From Chlamydia serpentis (GTDB lineage Bacteria; Chlamydiota; Chlamydiia; Chlamydiales; Chlamydiaceae), in assembly GCF_900239945.1 (NCBI RefSeq), contig NZ_LT993738.1, positions 1,116,001 through 1,180,000 on the forward strand: a DNA stretch of 64,000 bases, given 5' to 3'. Under the pieces are notes generated by a model, which saw only the letters and a program-made list of their open reading frames with translations, made no database searches and was not told the DNA's origin. How positions within the stretch are numbered: position 1 is the first letter of the stretch; each line of letters opens with the position of its first letter. Positions 45,435-54,614 of this stretch are shown piece by piece. The translations under genes and the position numbers were made by a program.

Positions 45435-46702
45435 AGAGCATCCTGTAAGTAAGAATAAATGCTGTAGAGTTCCTTTTCTTGAATGCAGTAGGGGGGGAAT
45501 ATATACAAAGTATTTCCTAGAGGACGAAGAAGAATACCGCGTTCTAAGAAAAAACGATTGAGTTGGTCCCTATATTGTGAAAAGTATCCTGTAGCTTCGG
45601 TAGGATAATCTACAGCAAGGACAGTCCCCAAGACTTGACAGCGTTGCCATAGGGAGCCATGAGCTTTTTGGAATTCGTAATGACAACGCTCTATCATTTG
45701 CCTTTGCTTTAGGCATTCTGGAGATAAGGTGAGTTCTAAAGAGGCAAGCGCAGCACTGCAGCTTAGAGGAGCACCAGTAGAGGCATGGGCGTGAAGCATA
45801 GCTTTCATGCGATCTTTAGAGACAAAGGCCTTATGGATTTCCTCAGTAGTGACTGTTAAGGCTAGTGGAAGATACCCTCCTGTAAGTCCTTTAGAAAGGC
45901 AGATGATGTCGGGAGTGATCTCAGGAGTGTATTCGGAAGCAAAAAGTGGACCTGTACGGCCAAAGCCAGTGAGAATTTCATCTGCAATACAAATAATACC
46001 GTAGTGCTTTGCAAGTTTAAGAATCTCTAGTAAGCCTTCAGGATTATAGACTACCATTCCCGCAATGCCTTGCAATAACGGTTCATAGATAAACGCTGCG
46101 ATATTTCCCTGAGAAAAAACTTTTTTTGCTTGTGCAATTGCGAGCTCTTCTTTCCCGTAGTAAGGAGCTGAGATTATACTGCAAGGAAAAAAGAGATTAT
46201 GAAAGGGAGTGGTTGTAGGAGTTTGACCAGCTACAGACATAGCTCCAAATGTATCTCCATGGTAGGCATTACTGAATCCCACAAAGTGCGTTTTAGATTT
46301 GCCTTGATTATGGTAGTATTGTAGAGCGATTTTTATTGCTATTTCAATAGATGTGGCTCCGTTATCAGAGAAAAAGAAATGTTGTAGACCCTTAGGAAGT
46401 AGTGGGGTTAATTTTGATACTAACTCTAAAGCTGGTGTATGAGTGAAGTTAGGGAACACGACGTTCTGTAGTTGATGTGCTTGCTCACACAACTTTTCAG
46501 TGATGTAGGGATGCCCATGGCCATGGAGATTACACCACCAAGAAGATATTGCATCGAGGTATTTTTCACCAGATTCGGTATAGAGGTAAGCACCCTCTCC
46601 TCGTACAATTCGTATTGGATCAGGTTCTAATGCAGATTGAGTGAAGGGATGCCAGATAGAGCCCTGATTTTCTCTTGATTGCTTGTCCATAAGTCCTTCC
46701 AT
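45416..46702 (-). CDS. bioA: BioA-type aminotransferase, copy 2, lacking the PLP-phosphate Thr
   Basis: 428-residue paralog of copy 1, adjacent to bioD and overlapping its 3' end by 76 bp. It keeps WHPFTQS, SSWWCNLHGH, PLP Lys271 and the C-terminal LLRPLG with Arg393, the expected KAPA-carboxylate ligand. The neighbour-subunit phosphate loop is altered: HGHTFAGNPL of copy 1 reads HAHASTGAPL, so Thr307 is Ala and Asn311 is Ala. Residues 94-208 are identical in the two proteins, while differences cluster in short blocks. Alone it should bind PLP poorly; with copy 1 it could build a complete site. A second ATG at 46690 (after GGAAGGACTT) may be the real start. Confidence 0.93.
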   Translation of the reverse strand: MEGLMDKQSRENQGSIWHPFTQSALEPDPIRIVRGEGAYLYTESGEKYLDAISSWWCNLHGHGHPYITEKLCEQAHQLQNVVFPNFTHTPALELVSKLTPLLPKGLQHFFFSDNGATSIEIAIKIALQYYHNQGKSKTHFVGFSNAYHGDTFGAMSVAGQTPTTTPFHNLFFPCSIISAPYYGKEELAIAQAKKVFSQGNIAAFIYEPLLQGIAGMVVYNPEGLLEILKLAKHYGIICIADEILTGFGRTGPLFASEYTPEITPDIICLSKGLTGGYLPLALTVTTEEIHKAFVSKDRMKAMLHAHASTGAPLSCSAALASLELTLSPECLKQRQMIERCHYEFQKAHGSLWQRCQVLGTVLAVDYPTEATGYFSQYRDQLNRFFLERGILLRPLGNTLYIFPPYCIQEKELYSIYSYLQDALCLQPQ

Positions 46703-47286
46703 TGTTTTGCGTATTGGCTTACTGTTATTTTTGTTATTTCTTTTTCTGAGGCAAGATTACCGAGTAAGGGGAGTTTTGTTGTCTGAACTAACCACTCTTC
46801 TTCGTCTTTTGGATACCCATTTAATATTATACCTAAAATATTCAGATTGCGGGAGCGCATCGCTTCTATCGTTAAGCAAGTATGATTAATACTTCCGATG
46901 TACGCTTTACTCACTAAAATCCAAGAACACGGCCAAGAAGAAAACACGTCTCCTTGGAGTGAGCTTGATGTACAGGGAGATAAAAAACCTCCTGCAGTTT
47001 CAATAATCAAAGTTGAGGAAGTTTTGGGTGGATAAATACTCTTTTCTTCGATAACTACATTTTCCAATCGTGCTGCTTTATGCGGAGATAGTGGCATGTG
47101 CAATCGGTAGGCTTCTGGATGACAGTATACTCCTGATAGCTGCTGAACAATACTACTATCTGAATTTTCTAAACTTCCTGCTTGTATAGGTTTCCAGTAT
47201 TCTGCTTTAAGTGCAGTAGCAAGGATAGCACTGACAATAGTTTTCCCGACATCGGTATCTATTCCTACAATGACGATTTGTTGCAT
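46627..47286 (-). CDS. bioD: Dethiobiotin synthetase
   Basis: 219-residue ATP-dependent carboxylase closing the ureido ring on DAPA. P-loop [19 protein letters not shown], the substrate Lys in YWKPIQAGS, and the GG pair in IETAGGFLSPCTSSSLQGD are intact. ATG 47286 is chosen because AGGTG lies at the right distance; a GTG at 47292 is also in frame. It overlaps bioF by 22 bp and bioA copy 2 by 76 bp. A decayed copy of its 3' end lies at 45160-45349. Confidence 0.94.
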   Translation of the reverse strand: MQQIVIVGIDTDVGKTIVSAILATALKAEYWKPIQAGSLENSDSSIVQQLSGVYCHPEAYRLHMPLSPHKAARLENVVIEEKSIYPPKTSSTLIIETAGGFLSPCTSSSLQGDVFSSWPCSWILVSKAYIGSINHTCLTIEAMRSRNLNILGIILNGYPKDEEEWLVQTTKLPLLGNLASEKEITKITVSQYAKQWKDLWTSNQEKIRALSGIPSLNLH

Positions 47287-48413
47287 AAACACACCTGTTG
47301 TAAAGTATATAAAAGAAGATCTACTTCATTTTTTGTATTGAAAGCATGAAGGCAAATACGTAACAGTTCTTCCTTCTGCCTTACTGTTGGGCTGACGATA
47401 GGACGTACGTCGCAACCTAATTCCTGTATTTTTAATGCTATTTGCCGCACATGATTACTGCCTGAAATACAAATAGATTGTATAGGAGTTGTTTCATTAT
47501 CCTCCATTAGCTGAAAACTAAGTTCTTGAGCACCTCTGCGAAAATAACGAATTAGCTCATAAAGATGATTACGCTGACTAGAAGCCAGCTTATTATGCTC
47601 ATAGGCAAGATCAATAGCTGTCAGGGCATGTGGGGGTTGCGCTGTAGTATAGATAAAGGGTCTACAGAAGTTAATTAAGTAGTCTTTGAGTACAGAACTC
47701 CCTGCAATAGCAGCTCCATGAGTTCCTAGGGCTTTTCCAAAAGCATAGACTGTTGCTAAGACTTTATTTTGAAGGCCTAGTGACGAAACAAGACCTTCGC
47801 CTTGCTCTCCAAATACCCCTATCGCATGGGCCTCATCAACAATAAGAAAAGCAGAGTATTTTTCACAAAGTTCACTAATAGCCTTTAAAGGAGCTATGGA
47901 TCCATGAAGAGAATATACAGATTCTACACAGACAAAGGTCTTCCCTGGATGAGGACTAGCTAAACGCCTTTCTAAATGTTTGAGATTATTGTGATAAAAT
48001 GGAAAGCTTTTAGCTCTACTTAATCGAATCCCGTCGTAGATAGAAGCATGGATATAGAGGTCATGCAGAATACGGTCTTGAGGCTTTGCAAGCGCGTAGA
48101 GCAAACCTAGGTTTGCTGTATAGCCTGTATTAAAGATTAAGCAATTTTCGAAGTTATGATAGAGAGCTAATTTTTCTTCTATATTTTGACAGAGCTCGGA
48201 GTGTCCTGTGAGAAGCCTAGAGCCTGTAGCTCCTAGAGTTTCAATTTCACTCAACTTTAGAATGTACTCTCGTCTTAACTCTGGAGAAGACGCAAATCCA
48301 AGATAATCATTGGAGGTAAAATCAATGAGATGGGAGTTAATAGTTAGAGAACGATGGATGTGTTTGGACTTACATTGCGCCAAACCCTCAATCAGGAATT
48401 GTTGGCATGACAT
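47265..48413 (-). CDS. bioF: 8-amino-7-oxononanoate synthase
   Basis: 382-residue alpha-oxoamine synthase joining pimeloyl thioester and alanine to make KAPA. Motifs seen: [19 protein letters not shown], the [12 protein letters not shown] loop, [14 protein letters not shown] and the PLP Lys in [16 protein letters not shown]. It overlaps bioB by 22 bp and bioD by 22 bp, marking one transcript in the order bioB-bioF-bioD-bioA. The identity of the pimeloyl donor in this organism is not shown by the cluster. Confidence 0.95.
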   Translation of the reverse strand: MSCQQFLIEGLAQCKSKHIHRSLTINSHLIDFTSNDYLGFASSPELRREYILKLSEIETLGATGSRLLTGHSELCQNIEEKLALYHNFENCLIFNTGYTANLGLLYALAKPQDRILHDLYIHASIYDGIRLSRAKSFPFYHNNLKHLERRLASPHPGKTFVCVESVYSLHGSIAPLKAISELCEKYSAFLIVDEAHAIGVFGEQGEGLVSSLGLQNKVLATVYAFGKALGTHGAAIAGSSVLKDYLINFCRPFIYTTAQPPHALTAIDLAYEHNKLASSQRNHLYELIRYFRRGAQELSFQLMEDNETTPIQSICISGSNHVRQIALKIQELGCDVRPIVSPTVRQKEELLRICLHAFNTKNEVDLLLYTLQQVCLCNKSSL

Positions 48414-49390
48414 GATGGGTTGCCTCGCTCTACTGAAAATGCAGGACGGGGGATTAAACCTAACAGTTTGATCATTGCAGCATCTTCATCTACATCACTG
48501 TTCTCTACTGTTAAAAGTTTATCTCCATAGAATATTGAATTAGCTCCGCATAGAAAAGATAATGTTTGTTGTTCTATAGTAAGAAAAGCACGTCCTGCAG
48601 CAAGTCGCACCATAGTTTTTGGAAATACAATACGAGTAGTTGCTATTGTTTTTAATACCTCCCAGAAAGATATAGGGGGTTGATCTTGCAAAGGTGTACC
48701 ATCAATAGGCCATAGTAAATTTATAGGTATGGACTCAGGGATATGGTTTCTTGTTGCAAGAACATGAAGAAGTTTTATCCGATCTTCTTCGGATTCTCCC
48801 ATGCCTATAATCCCTCCAGAGCAAGTACTGATTCCAGATTTATTTACTATTTCAATAGTATTAAGACGATCTTCATAAGAACGTGTTGTTATGATGGTTT
48901 CATAGAATTCTGGAGAGGAATCTAAGTTATGATTGTAGGCGTATAGTCCTGCGTCATAGAGTTTTTTCGCTTGCCCTTCAGACAGCATCCCTAAGGCACA
49001 ACACACCTCAGCTCCGAGATCTGTAATACCTTTTATCATAGTAAGGATTCTATCAAATTGACGGTCATCCTTTACATTACGCCATGCGGCTCCTAAGCAT
49101 ATGCGAGTTGCTCCAAGTTTTATAGCACGTTTAGCTCTATCTAAAACATCAACAATTTTTAGCATGGGCTCTGGTTTGACATGGGTTTGATAACGTGAAG
49201 ATTGTGCACAATAGGCACAATCTTCAACACACCCACCAGTTTTAACCGAAATTAGATAACAGGTCTGTACCTCTGAATGAGGGAAATTGCTACGTAATAT
49301 GGTATTAGCCTTGTGAATAAGTTCAAATATAGGAGTTTGATAAATTTGATGTATATCTTCTAGTGACCAAGATCGAATTTCTTCACTCAT
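48392..49390 (-). CDS. bioB: Biotin synthase
   Basis: 332-residue radical SAM enzyme inserting sulfur into dethiobiotin. The 4Fe-4S Cys are 54, 58 and 61 ([16 protein letters not shown]); the 2Fe-2S ligands are consistent with Cys residues near positions 98, 129 and 189 and an Arg near 260, as in [17 protein letters not shown] and [12 protein letters not shown]. First gene of the biotin operon. The 190-bp region upstream, down to the VUT-type gene, is AT-rich and could hold the operon promoter; I could not identify a BirA operator. Confidence 0.95.
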   Translation of the reverse strand: MSEEIRSWSLEDIHQIYQTPIFELIHKANTILRSNFPHSEVQTCYLISVKTGGCVEDCAYCAQSSRYQTHVKPEPMLKIVDVLDRAKRAIKLGATRICLGAAWRNVKDDRQFDRILTMIKGITDLGAEVCCALGMLSEGQAKKLYDAGLYAYNHNLDSSPEFYETIITTRSYEDRLNTIEIVNKSGISTCSGGIIGMGESEEDRIKLLHVLATRNHIPESIPINLLWPIDGTPLQDQPPISFWEVLKTIATTRIVFPKTMVRLAAGRAFLTIEQQTLSFLCGANSIFYGDKLLTVENSDVDEDAAMIKLLGLIPRPAFSVERGNPSCHANNS

Positions 49391-49580
49391 ATTTCTTTTG
49401 CCTAGGATAGTGAATTTGATGACGGAGTTAAGGATATTTACATGGAATTAAGAGAAAGTCAATAAGAACCAAGTTTTAAATTCTATTTTTTAAGGAAAAA
49501 CAGAATTTGTTTTAAGATAAGATTTTTCTGTTTTTAAATTATAATTAATCATGAACTTCTTCTGATTTCAATATAGACTG

Positions 49581-50273
49581 TTAGGTTTCATTTATTAAAT
49601 AAAATGTTTTTGCAGTTGTTTCGGAAAAGATACCCAAAGATTTGCGAATATTTTTTACAGCAAGATAGAAAAGAGGTGTTGTAAGAACGCAAAAAGTAAT
49701 TTTATAAATATAAGAATAGAACATGATGTGTAGGGTTTGAGAAAAGGAAAGTCCCATGCCAAAGTATAGAACACATGTATCTACAATGAAAGTATCAGGA
49801 ATTTGGGAACACCACGTAGACCCATTGCTGCGGAGCCATAAAGATGAGTGTGGAGTTCGTTTTTTTAAAAAATTGTAAAGAATAATGTCTAGTTGCTGTG
49901 AAATAATGAAAGCAAGTAGTGAGGCTAGAAAGCGAAGAGGACTTAAATCAAACAAGTAGTGCCAGGCAGTATGGGTTTCGGGAGACACCGCAGGGAAAAA
50001 CATAAAAATTTGCACAATTGAACAAGCTATGAGATTGGCAATAAAAGCAGAAAAAATCATGAACCGTGCTTTTTTAGGGCCAAAGATTTCATTAACAACA
50101 TCTGAGATTAGGAAAGTCAATGGATAAAGAATCAACCCTCCTGGAATAATGAATCCAAAAAAAGCCGTAGGAACCAGCTTAGATGAAAGGACAAGGTTAG
50201 AGAGAATAAGAAGTAAAGAAAAAGTTAAAGACAAACAGGAAAACAGTAATGTTTTTCTATAAAAAGTATTCAT
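49581..50273 (-). CDS. VUT/YhhQ-family transporter, candidate queuosine-precursor or related importer
   Basis: 230-residue membrane protein with about six helices. The pattern NLVLSSKLVPTAFFGFIIPG then FLISDVVNEIFGPKKARFMI is the signature of the VUT (YhhQ/QueT-like) family, which imports 7-deazaguanine precursors or queuine. A paralog is known as CT140 in C. trachomatis. Here its start overlaps the stop of the aromatic amino acid hydroxylase by 4 bp, so the two are translated together, hinting that its cargo (perhaps a pterin-like molecule) is needed by the hydroxylase. That link is inference. Confidence 0.85.
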   Translation of the reverse strand: MNTFYRKTLLFSCLSLTFSLLLILSNLVLSSKLVPTAFFGFIIPGGLILYPLTFLISDVVNEIFGPKKARFMIFSAFIANLIACSIVQIFMFFPAVSPETHTAWHYLFDLSPLRFLASLLAFIISQQLDIILYNFLKKRTPHSSLWLRSNGSTWCSQIPDTFIVDTCVLYFGMGLSFSQTLHIMFYSYIYKITFCVLTTPLFYLAVKNIRKSLGIFSETTAKTFYLINET

Positions 50274-51079
50274 TGGAAAAGTACCTCAAAACCAGTAAGA
50301 CATTTTTCTTGATTGTGTAGCGGGACTGATTCTAATAGACCTTGATCAATCATTTGTTCCAGGTTTAAAGTTAGCTCTAGAAGTTCATCAAAATGTTTTA
50401 TTGAGAAAAAAATTTTTTGTAGTTTTGATGTGTCAAAAGGTTGATTGATAATCAGATCAAGTTCTAACGGAAAAACCTGAATATCGTTAGTGAAGGCATA
50501 TTGCAGTTCTCTAGGTGAGCTTACAAGGGCAGCTCCATAGGCTTTCCTCCCTTCATGATTTTCAATAAGGCCAGTTTCAACAGTGAACCAAAAACAGCGT
50601 ACGATAGCCATGAGATGGCTCTGCAATATTTGGATGATCTCTTTCTTAGAAGAAAGAGATTTTACTTTTTCTACTATTTTATTGAAGATTCTTCCCATAT
50701 TGAGAAAAAAGTCAGAAAAAGCTGGATGAAGAAGCCATGGGACATGTCCTAAAAGGTCGTGGATGAGATCAGGAGTCAAAGAAAAATCGTTTTCATCGAA
50801 TGTTCGCAGCGTAGTGGCAATGGGGAAACAATGATCGTGCAATAAAGATAAATATCGATTGGGAGGTACGAAACCTGAAACAGGATAATAAGAAAAGCTT
50901 GTTTTCGATTCTAACAGTTTGGCAACAGTCTGGATGTCTAAGGAGCTAGAAAATAGGCCAAAAGCTTCTAAGTAATCAAAAAAAACTGAGGGACAATAAT
51001 TTTTCCATAAAGGAAAACGAAACGAAAGCAGCTGAGACCACAAATTTTGATGAAAAAATGGAATACTTAAAGAAAACAT
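50270..51079 (-). CDS. Pterin-dependent aromatic amino acid hydroxylase (Cpn1046 type)
   Basis: 269 residues containing the catalytic domain of Phe/Tyr/Trp hydroxylases without the regulatory ACT domain. The iron triad is His107 and His112 (PDLIHDLLGHVPWLLH) and Glu168 (FWFTVETGLIE). C. pneumoniae is one of few bacteria of this kind shown to have a functional aromatic amino acid hydroxylase, reported as Cpn1046, so its reaction is hydroxylation of aromatic amino acids; the preferred substrate cannot be read from the sequence. No pterin-recycling genes lie nearby. The following VUT gene overlaps by 4 bp. Confidence 0.92.
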   Translation of the reverse strand: MFSLSIPFFHQNLWSQLLSFRFPLWKNYCPSVFFDYLEAFGLFSSSLDIQTVAKLLESKTSFSYYPVSGFVPPNRYLSLLHDHCFPIATTLRTFDENDFSLTPDLIHDLLGHVPWLLHPAFSDFFLNMGRIFNKIVEKVKSLSSKKEIIQILQSHLMAIVRCFWFTVETGLIENHEGRKAYGAALVSSPRELQYAFTNDIQVFPLELDLIINQPFDTSKLQKIFFSIKHFDELLELTLNLEQMIDQGLLESVPLHNQEKCLTGFEVLFQ

Positions 51080-51254
51080 AAATAGATGAGAGGAACTTTA
51101 CTTTTTTACTTTTCAAAAATCAGACACGATGAGAGCAAGGAGTAAATTTCAATAAATTTTAAAATAAAAACACATTTGTGTCCAGCTAAAGCTTGTCTCT
51201 CTTTATCCGTATTTTGTAAAATCTCCATATGAATATGAAAGTGGGATTAGATGT

Positions 51255-52037
51255 ATGCGTGTTGGAGTTATTGGGTGCTCTGGAAGAACAGGAAGACTTA
51301 TTGTCTCTGCATTAAAGGAGTCTTCTGAATATATTTTGGGACCGGGGTTTTCACGAACGAGTTCCCAGACTCTTAGTGAAGTTATTATGCATAATGATGT
51401 GCTTGTTGATTTTTCAAATGTATCATTGACTAGGGAAGTGGTCAACGAGTTATTATGTTTTCCTAAACCCCTCATTATTGGGACTACGGCATTTCCTGGA
51501 AAATGTATGGAAAGTTATAATAGGCTTAAACAGTTAGCCCAAATAGTTCCTATTGTGCTTTGTCCAAATGCAAGTCTAGGAGCATATATGCACAAGCGTC
51601 TTGTAATGTTATTATCCCAATTGTGTAATGCAAGTTATGACATTCGTATTAAAGAGACTCATCACAAACATAAGAAGGATGCTCTCTCGGGAACAGCTCA
51701 AGATTTAGTTGATACTATAAAGCAAGTAAAACGAGAGCATTGGGGTGAGGATTATGAGGCAACGAACATCGATCCTTCTAAGAAAAACATTGAAGTACAT
51801 TCATCTCGAGTCGGAGATATCCCTGGTGAGCACGAGGTAGCCTTTATAAGTTGTGGGGAGCAAATTTTAATTCGCCATACGATATTTTCTCGGGATGTTT
51901 TTAGTCAGGGAGTCTTGTCTATTTTAAATTGGTTAAAGGTGTTTAGTCCAGGACCAGGTCTTTACAGTCCTGAAGATGCTTTACAGCTAATTTTAGAGAA
52001 AGAACATTTCTTGCTTAAAAAGACAGTTGATCATTAA
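51255..52037 (+). CDS. dapB: 4-hydroxy-tetrahydrodipicolinate reductase
   Basis: 260-residue enzyme of lysine/diaminopimelate synthesis. The N-terminal [19 protein letters not shown] is the dinucleotide fold and [19 protein letters not shown] carries the catalytic HHxxK and substrate loop, as in E. coli DapB. It opens a plus-strand group followed by asd, lysC and dapA. The 260-bp stretch to asd has no gene and no recognisable lysine riboswitch. Supplies meso-diaminopimelate for the thin chlamydial peptidoglycan. Confidence 0.95.
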   Translation: MRVGVIGCSGRTGRLIVSALKESSEYILGPGFSRTSSQTLSEVIMHNDVLVDFSNVSLTREVVNELLCFPKPLIIGTTAFPGKCMESYNRLKQLAQIVPIVLCPNASLGAYMHKRLVMLLSQLCNASYDIRIKETHHKHKKDALSGTAQDLVDTIKQVKREHWGEDYEATNIDPSKKNIEVHSSRVGDIPGEHEVAFISCGEQILIRHTIFSRDVFSQGVLSILNWLKVFSPGPGLYSPEDALQLILEKEHFLLKKTVDH

Positions 52038-52297
52038 AATACGGGGCTAAAGGTCTTTTGCGTCGTAAAGTCCCAATCTTGATGTCGATGGGTGTAAAGT
52101 GCCGCAGCTAAAAAACTTGGTGTGCAACATCATAGATGAAGATTATCTTAATTTTTAGTGTCTAGATTGCCCCAGATTGTGATTGGTTAAATCAGTTTCT
52201 AAAGCCAATATGAAGTAATAATGCCGTGAGGCTAAAAACATGATTATCATTGACTTACTTCTGACATAAGTAACATTGAGATGGAGAAACGAAAGGA

Positions 52298-53299
52298 ATG
52301 CGAATCGCTGTTTTAGGCGTTACCGGACTTGTTGGACAGAAATTCGTAGCTTTACTTCATCATTGGCATCCTGATTGGGTGATTGCCGAAGTCGTAGCTT
52401 CGGATAGTAAATATGGACAGCCTTATTTAGCAGCTTGTGTTTGGCAAGAACCAATTAGCCCTATGCCCGAAGCTGTCCGTGCTTTACATATATCCAAAAT
52501 CGAAGAAGTGAAATCAGATGTGATAGTTTCCTGCTTGCCTGCTAGTGCGGAATCTATGGAAGCATATTTTTTGTCTCAGGGAAAAATCGTTTTTTCCAAT
52601 GCTTCAGCCTACCGCATGCATCCTTGGGTTCCGATTATCATTCCTGAAATTAATACGCGCCATTTCAGACTCTTAGAAGAACAACCTTATCCTGGTAAAA
52701 TGATTACTAGTCCTAATTGTTGTGTCTCTGGAATTGCTTTAGCCTTAGCTCCTTTAAGAAAATTTTCTCTAGATCATATACATGTTGTCACCTTACAGTC
52801 AGCAAGTGGTGCAGGATATCCAGGAGTTCCCTCATTAGATCTTCTAGCGAATACTGTCCCTCACATTGTAGGAGAAGAGGAAAAAATTCTTAGAGAAACT
52901 CAGAAAATTTTGGGAGATGGTAAGCAACCTTTGTCTTGTAAACTCTCTGTTACTGTCCATCGGGTTCCTGTAGCCTATGGTCATACGCTTTCTTTACATG
53001 TGACATTTTCTCAGAATGTAGATCCTGAGGAAATTTCCCACTGTTATCAAGAGAAAAATGAAGAGTTCCCAAATACTTATCAACTTTATGATAACCCTTG
53101 GTACCCTCAGGCGCGTAAGCATCTTTCTCATGACGATATGAGAGTGCATATAGGGCCCATCACGTATGGTGGAGATCTTCGCACTATAAAAATGAATGTT
53201 TTAATACATAATCTAGTGCGAGGAGCTGCAGGAAATTTACTAGCAAATATACAGAGTTATTTTTCTAACTATCTTAAGAGGGAAATGTGTTTAAGGTAG
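52298..53299 (+). CDS. asd: Aspartate-semialdehyde dehydrogenase
   Basis: 333-residue dehydrogenase of the aspartate family pathway. RIAVLGVTGLVGQKFVALL is the NADP-binding start; the catalytic Cys is in ITSPNCCVSGIALAL and the substrate-binding SASGAGYPGV and VHRVPVAYGHTLS follow. Preceded by GGAGAAACGAAAGGA, a strong ribosome site. It overlaps lysC by 13 bp, showing that asd, lysC and dapA are one operon. Confidence 0.95.
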   Translation: MRIAVLGVTGLVGQKFVALLHHWHPDWVIAEVVASDSKYGQPYLAACVWQEPISPMPEAVRALHISKIEEVKSDVIVSCLPASAESMEAYFLSQGKIVFSNASAYRMHPWVPIIIPEINTRHFRLLEEQPYPGKMITSPNCCVSGIALALAPLRKFSLDHIHVVTLQSASGAGYPGVPSLDLLANTVPHIVGEEEKILRETQKILGDGKQPLSCKLSVTVHRVPVAYGHTLSLHVTFSQNVDPEEISHCYQEKNEEFPNTYQLYDNPWYPQARKHLSHDDMRVHIGPITYGGDLRTIKMNVLIHNLVRGAAGNLLANIQSYFSNYLKREMCLR

Positions 53300-54603
53300 T
53301 TTATAAGTTTGGCGGTACTAGTTTAGCAACTGCTGAAAATATTCGTTTAGTTTGTGATATAATTTGCAAGGATAAACCCTCATTTATTGTTGTTAGTGCC
53401 GTAGCAGGTATTACTGATCTTCTGGTAGATTTCTGTTCTACTTTAGAAGGTAGAAAGGAGATACTAAGAAAAATCGAAGAAAAGCATCAGAATATTGTAA
53501 ATGACCTTGCTATCCCTTTCTCAGTTGCTAAGTGGATCTCGCGATTGCTTCCTTACGTGCAACCTATTCAAATTTCTGATCTCGATTTTGCTAATATTTT
53601 GTCTGTGGGAGAAGATATTTCAGCCTCTCTTGTCCGTGTTGTTTGTAGTTTCTACGGATGGGATTTAGGATTTTTAGAAGCACGTAGTATTATTTTAACT
53701 GATGATAATTATCTGCGTGCGACTCCAAACCTTGATCTTATGAAAGAACACTGGGATGAGTTAGAGTTTAATGAAACTTCTTATATTACTCAGGGGTTTA
53801 TTGGATCCAATAGTTCAGGGGATACAGTTTTGCTTGGTCGAGGGGGTAGTGATTATTCAGCAGCCTTGATAGCTGAAATCTCAACAGCTGCTGAAGTGCG
53901 TATTTATACTGATGTCAATGGTATTTATACGATGGATCCTAAGGTTATCTCTGATGCCCAACGTATTCCTGAACTGAGTTTTGAGGAAATGCAGAATTTA
54001 GCTAGTTTTGGAGCCAAAGTTCTCTATCCTCCTATGCTTGTCCCTTGTATTCGTGCTGGGATTCCTATTTTTGTTACATCCACATTTGACCCTGAAAAAG
54101 GGGGAACATGGGTTTATGCGGTCGATAAGTCTGTGAGTTGCGAGCCTCGGATAAAAGCTTTATCCCTAAGTCAGCACCAGAGCTTTTGTTCCGTAGACTA
54201 TAATGTTTTAGGGTATCGAGGATTAGAAGAAATTTTAAGGGTGTTAGAATCATATGGAATAGATCCTAAATTAATGACAGCACAAAATAACGTGATCGGA
54301 TTTGTAATGGATGATGATGTCATTTCCCAAGAGGTTCAAGAACGGCTTATAGATATTTTATCAATTTCTGGGGTTACACATTTGCATCATAATGTTGCAT
54401 TAATTACGATGATTGGGGATAACCTTTCTTCTTCAAAAATTGTCTCTACAATTACGGAGAAACTGAAAGCTTTACCGTGGCCTGTATTTTGTTTCTGTCA
54501 AAATTCTATGGCATTAAGTTTTATTGTTTCCTCGGATCTAGCAGAAGGTTTTATAGAACAATTGCATAATGATTATGTGAAGCAAAAAGTTTTAGTAGTT
54601 TGA
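53287..54603 (+). CDS. lysC: Aspartokinase
   Basis: 438-residue aspartate kinase starting from GTG 53287 after AGAGGGAA. YKFGGTSLATAENIR, the LGRGGSDYSAALIA catalytic stretch and VYTD-like RIYTDVNGIYTMDP are conserved. Two ACT-like regulatory regions occupy the last 150 residues (ALSLSQHQSF and VALITMIGDNL), so feedback control by lysine is expected from the family. Overlaps asd by 13 bp and dapA's upstream frame by a few bases. Confidence 0.95.
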   Translation: MFKVVYKFGGTSLATAENIRLVCDIICKDKPSFIVVSAVAGITDLLVDFCSTLEGRKEILRKIEEKHQNIVNDLAIPFSVAKWISRLLPYVQPIQISDLDFANILSVGEDISASLVRVVCSFYGWDLGFLEARSIILTDDNYLRATPNLDLMKEHWDELEFNETSYITQGFIGSNSSGDTVLLGRGGSDYSAALIAEISTAAEVRIYTDVNGIYTMDPKVISDAQRIPELSFEEMQNLASFGAKVLYPPMLVPCIRAGIPIFVTSTFDPEKGGTWVYAVDKSVSCEPRIKALSLSQHQSFCSVDYNVLGYRGLEEILRVLESYGIDPKLMTAQNNVIGFVMDDDVISQEVQERLIDILSISGVTHLHHNVALITMIGDNLSSSKIVSTITEKLKALPWPVFCFCQNSMALSFIVSSDLAEGFIEQLHNDYVKQKVLVV

Positions 54604-54614
54604 TAGGGATAGTA

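Larger units (their letters stand above)
45376..46892. repeat. Tandem duplication unit, copy 2 (proximal to bioD)
   Basis: Partner of the unit at 43833-45349. It contains the truncated ferritin-like start, bioA copy 2 and the functional bioD 3' end. The junction between the two units lies at about 45350-45375, where bioD-like and ferritin-like sequence meet. Confidence 0.85.

Noticed and set aside
52038..52297. Possible lysine riboswitch between dapB and asd
   Set aside because: I looked for a conserved multi-stem leader and found only short unpaired AT-rich sequence with several stops and no convincing aptamer core.
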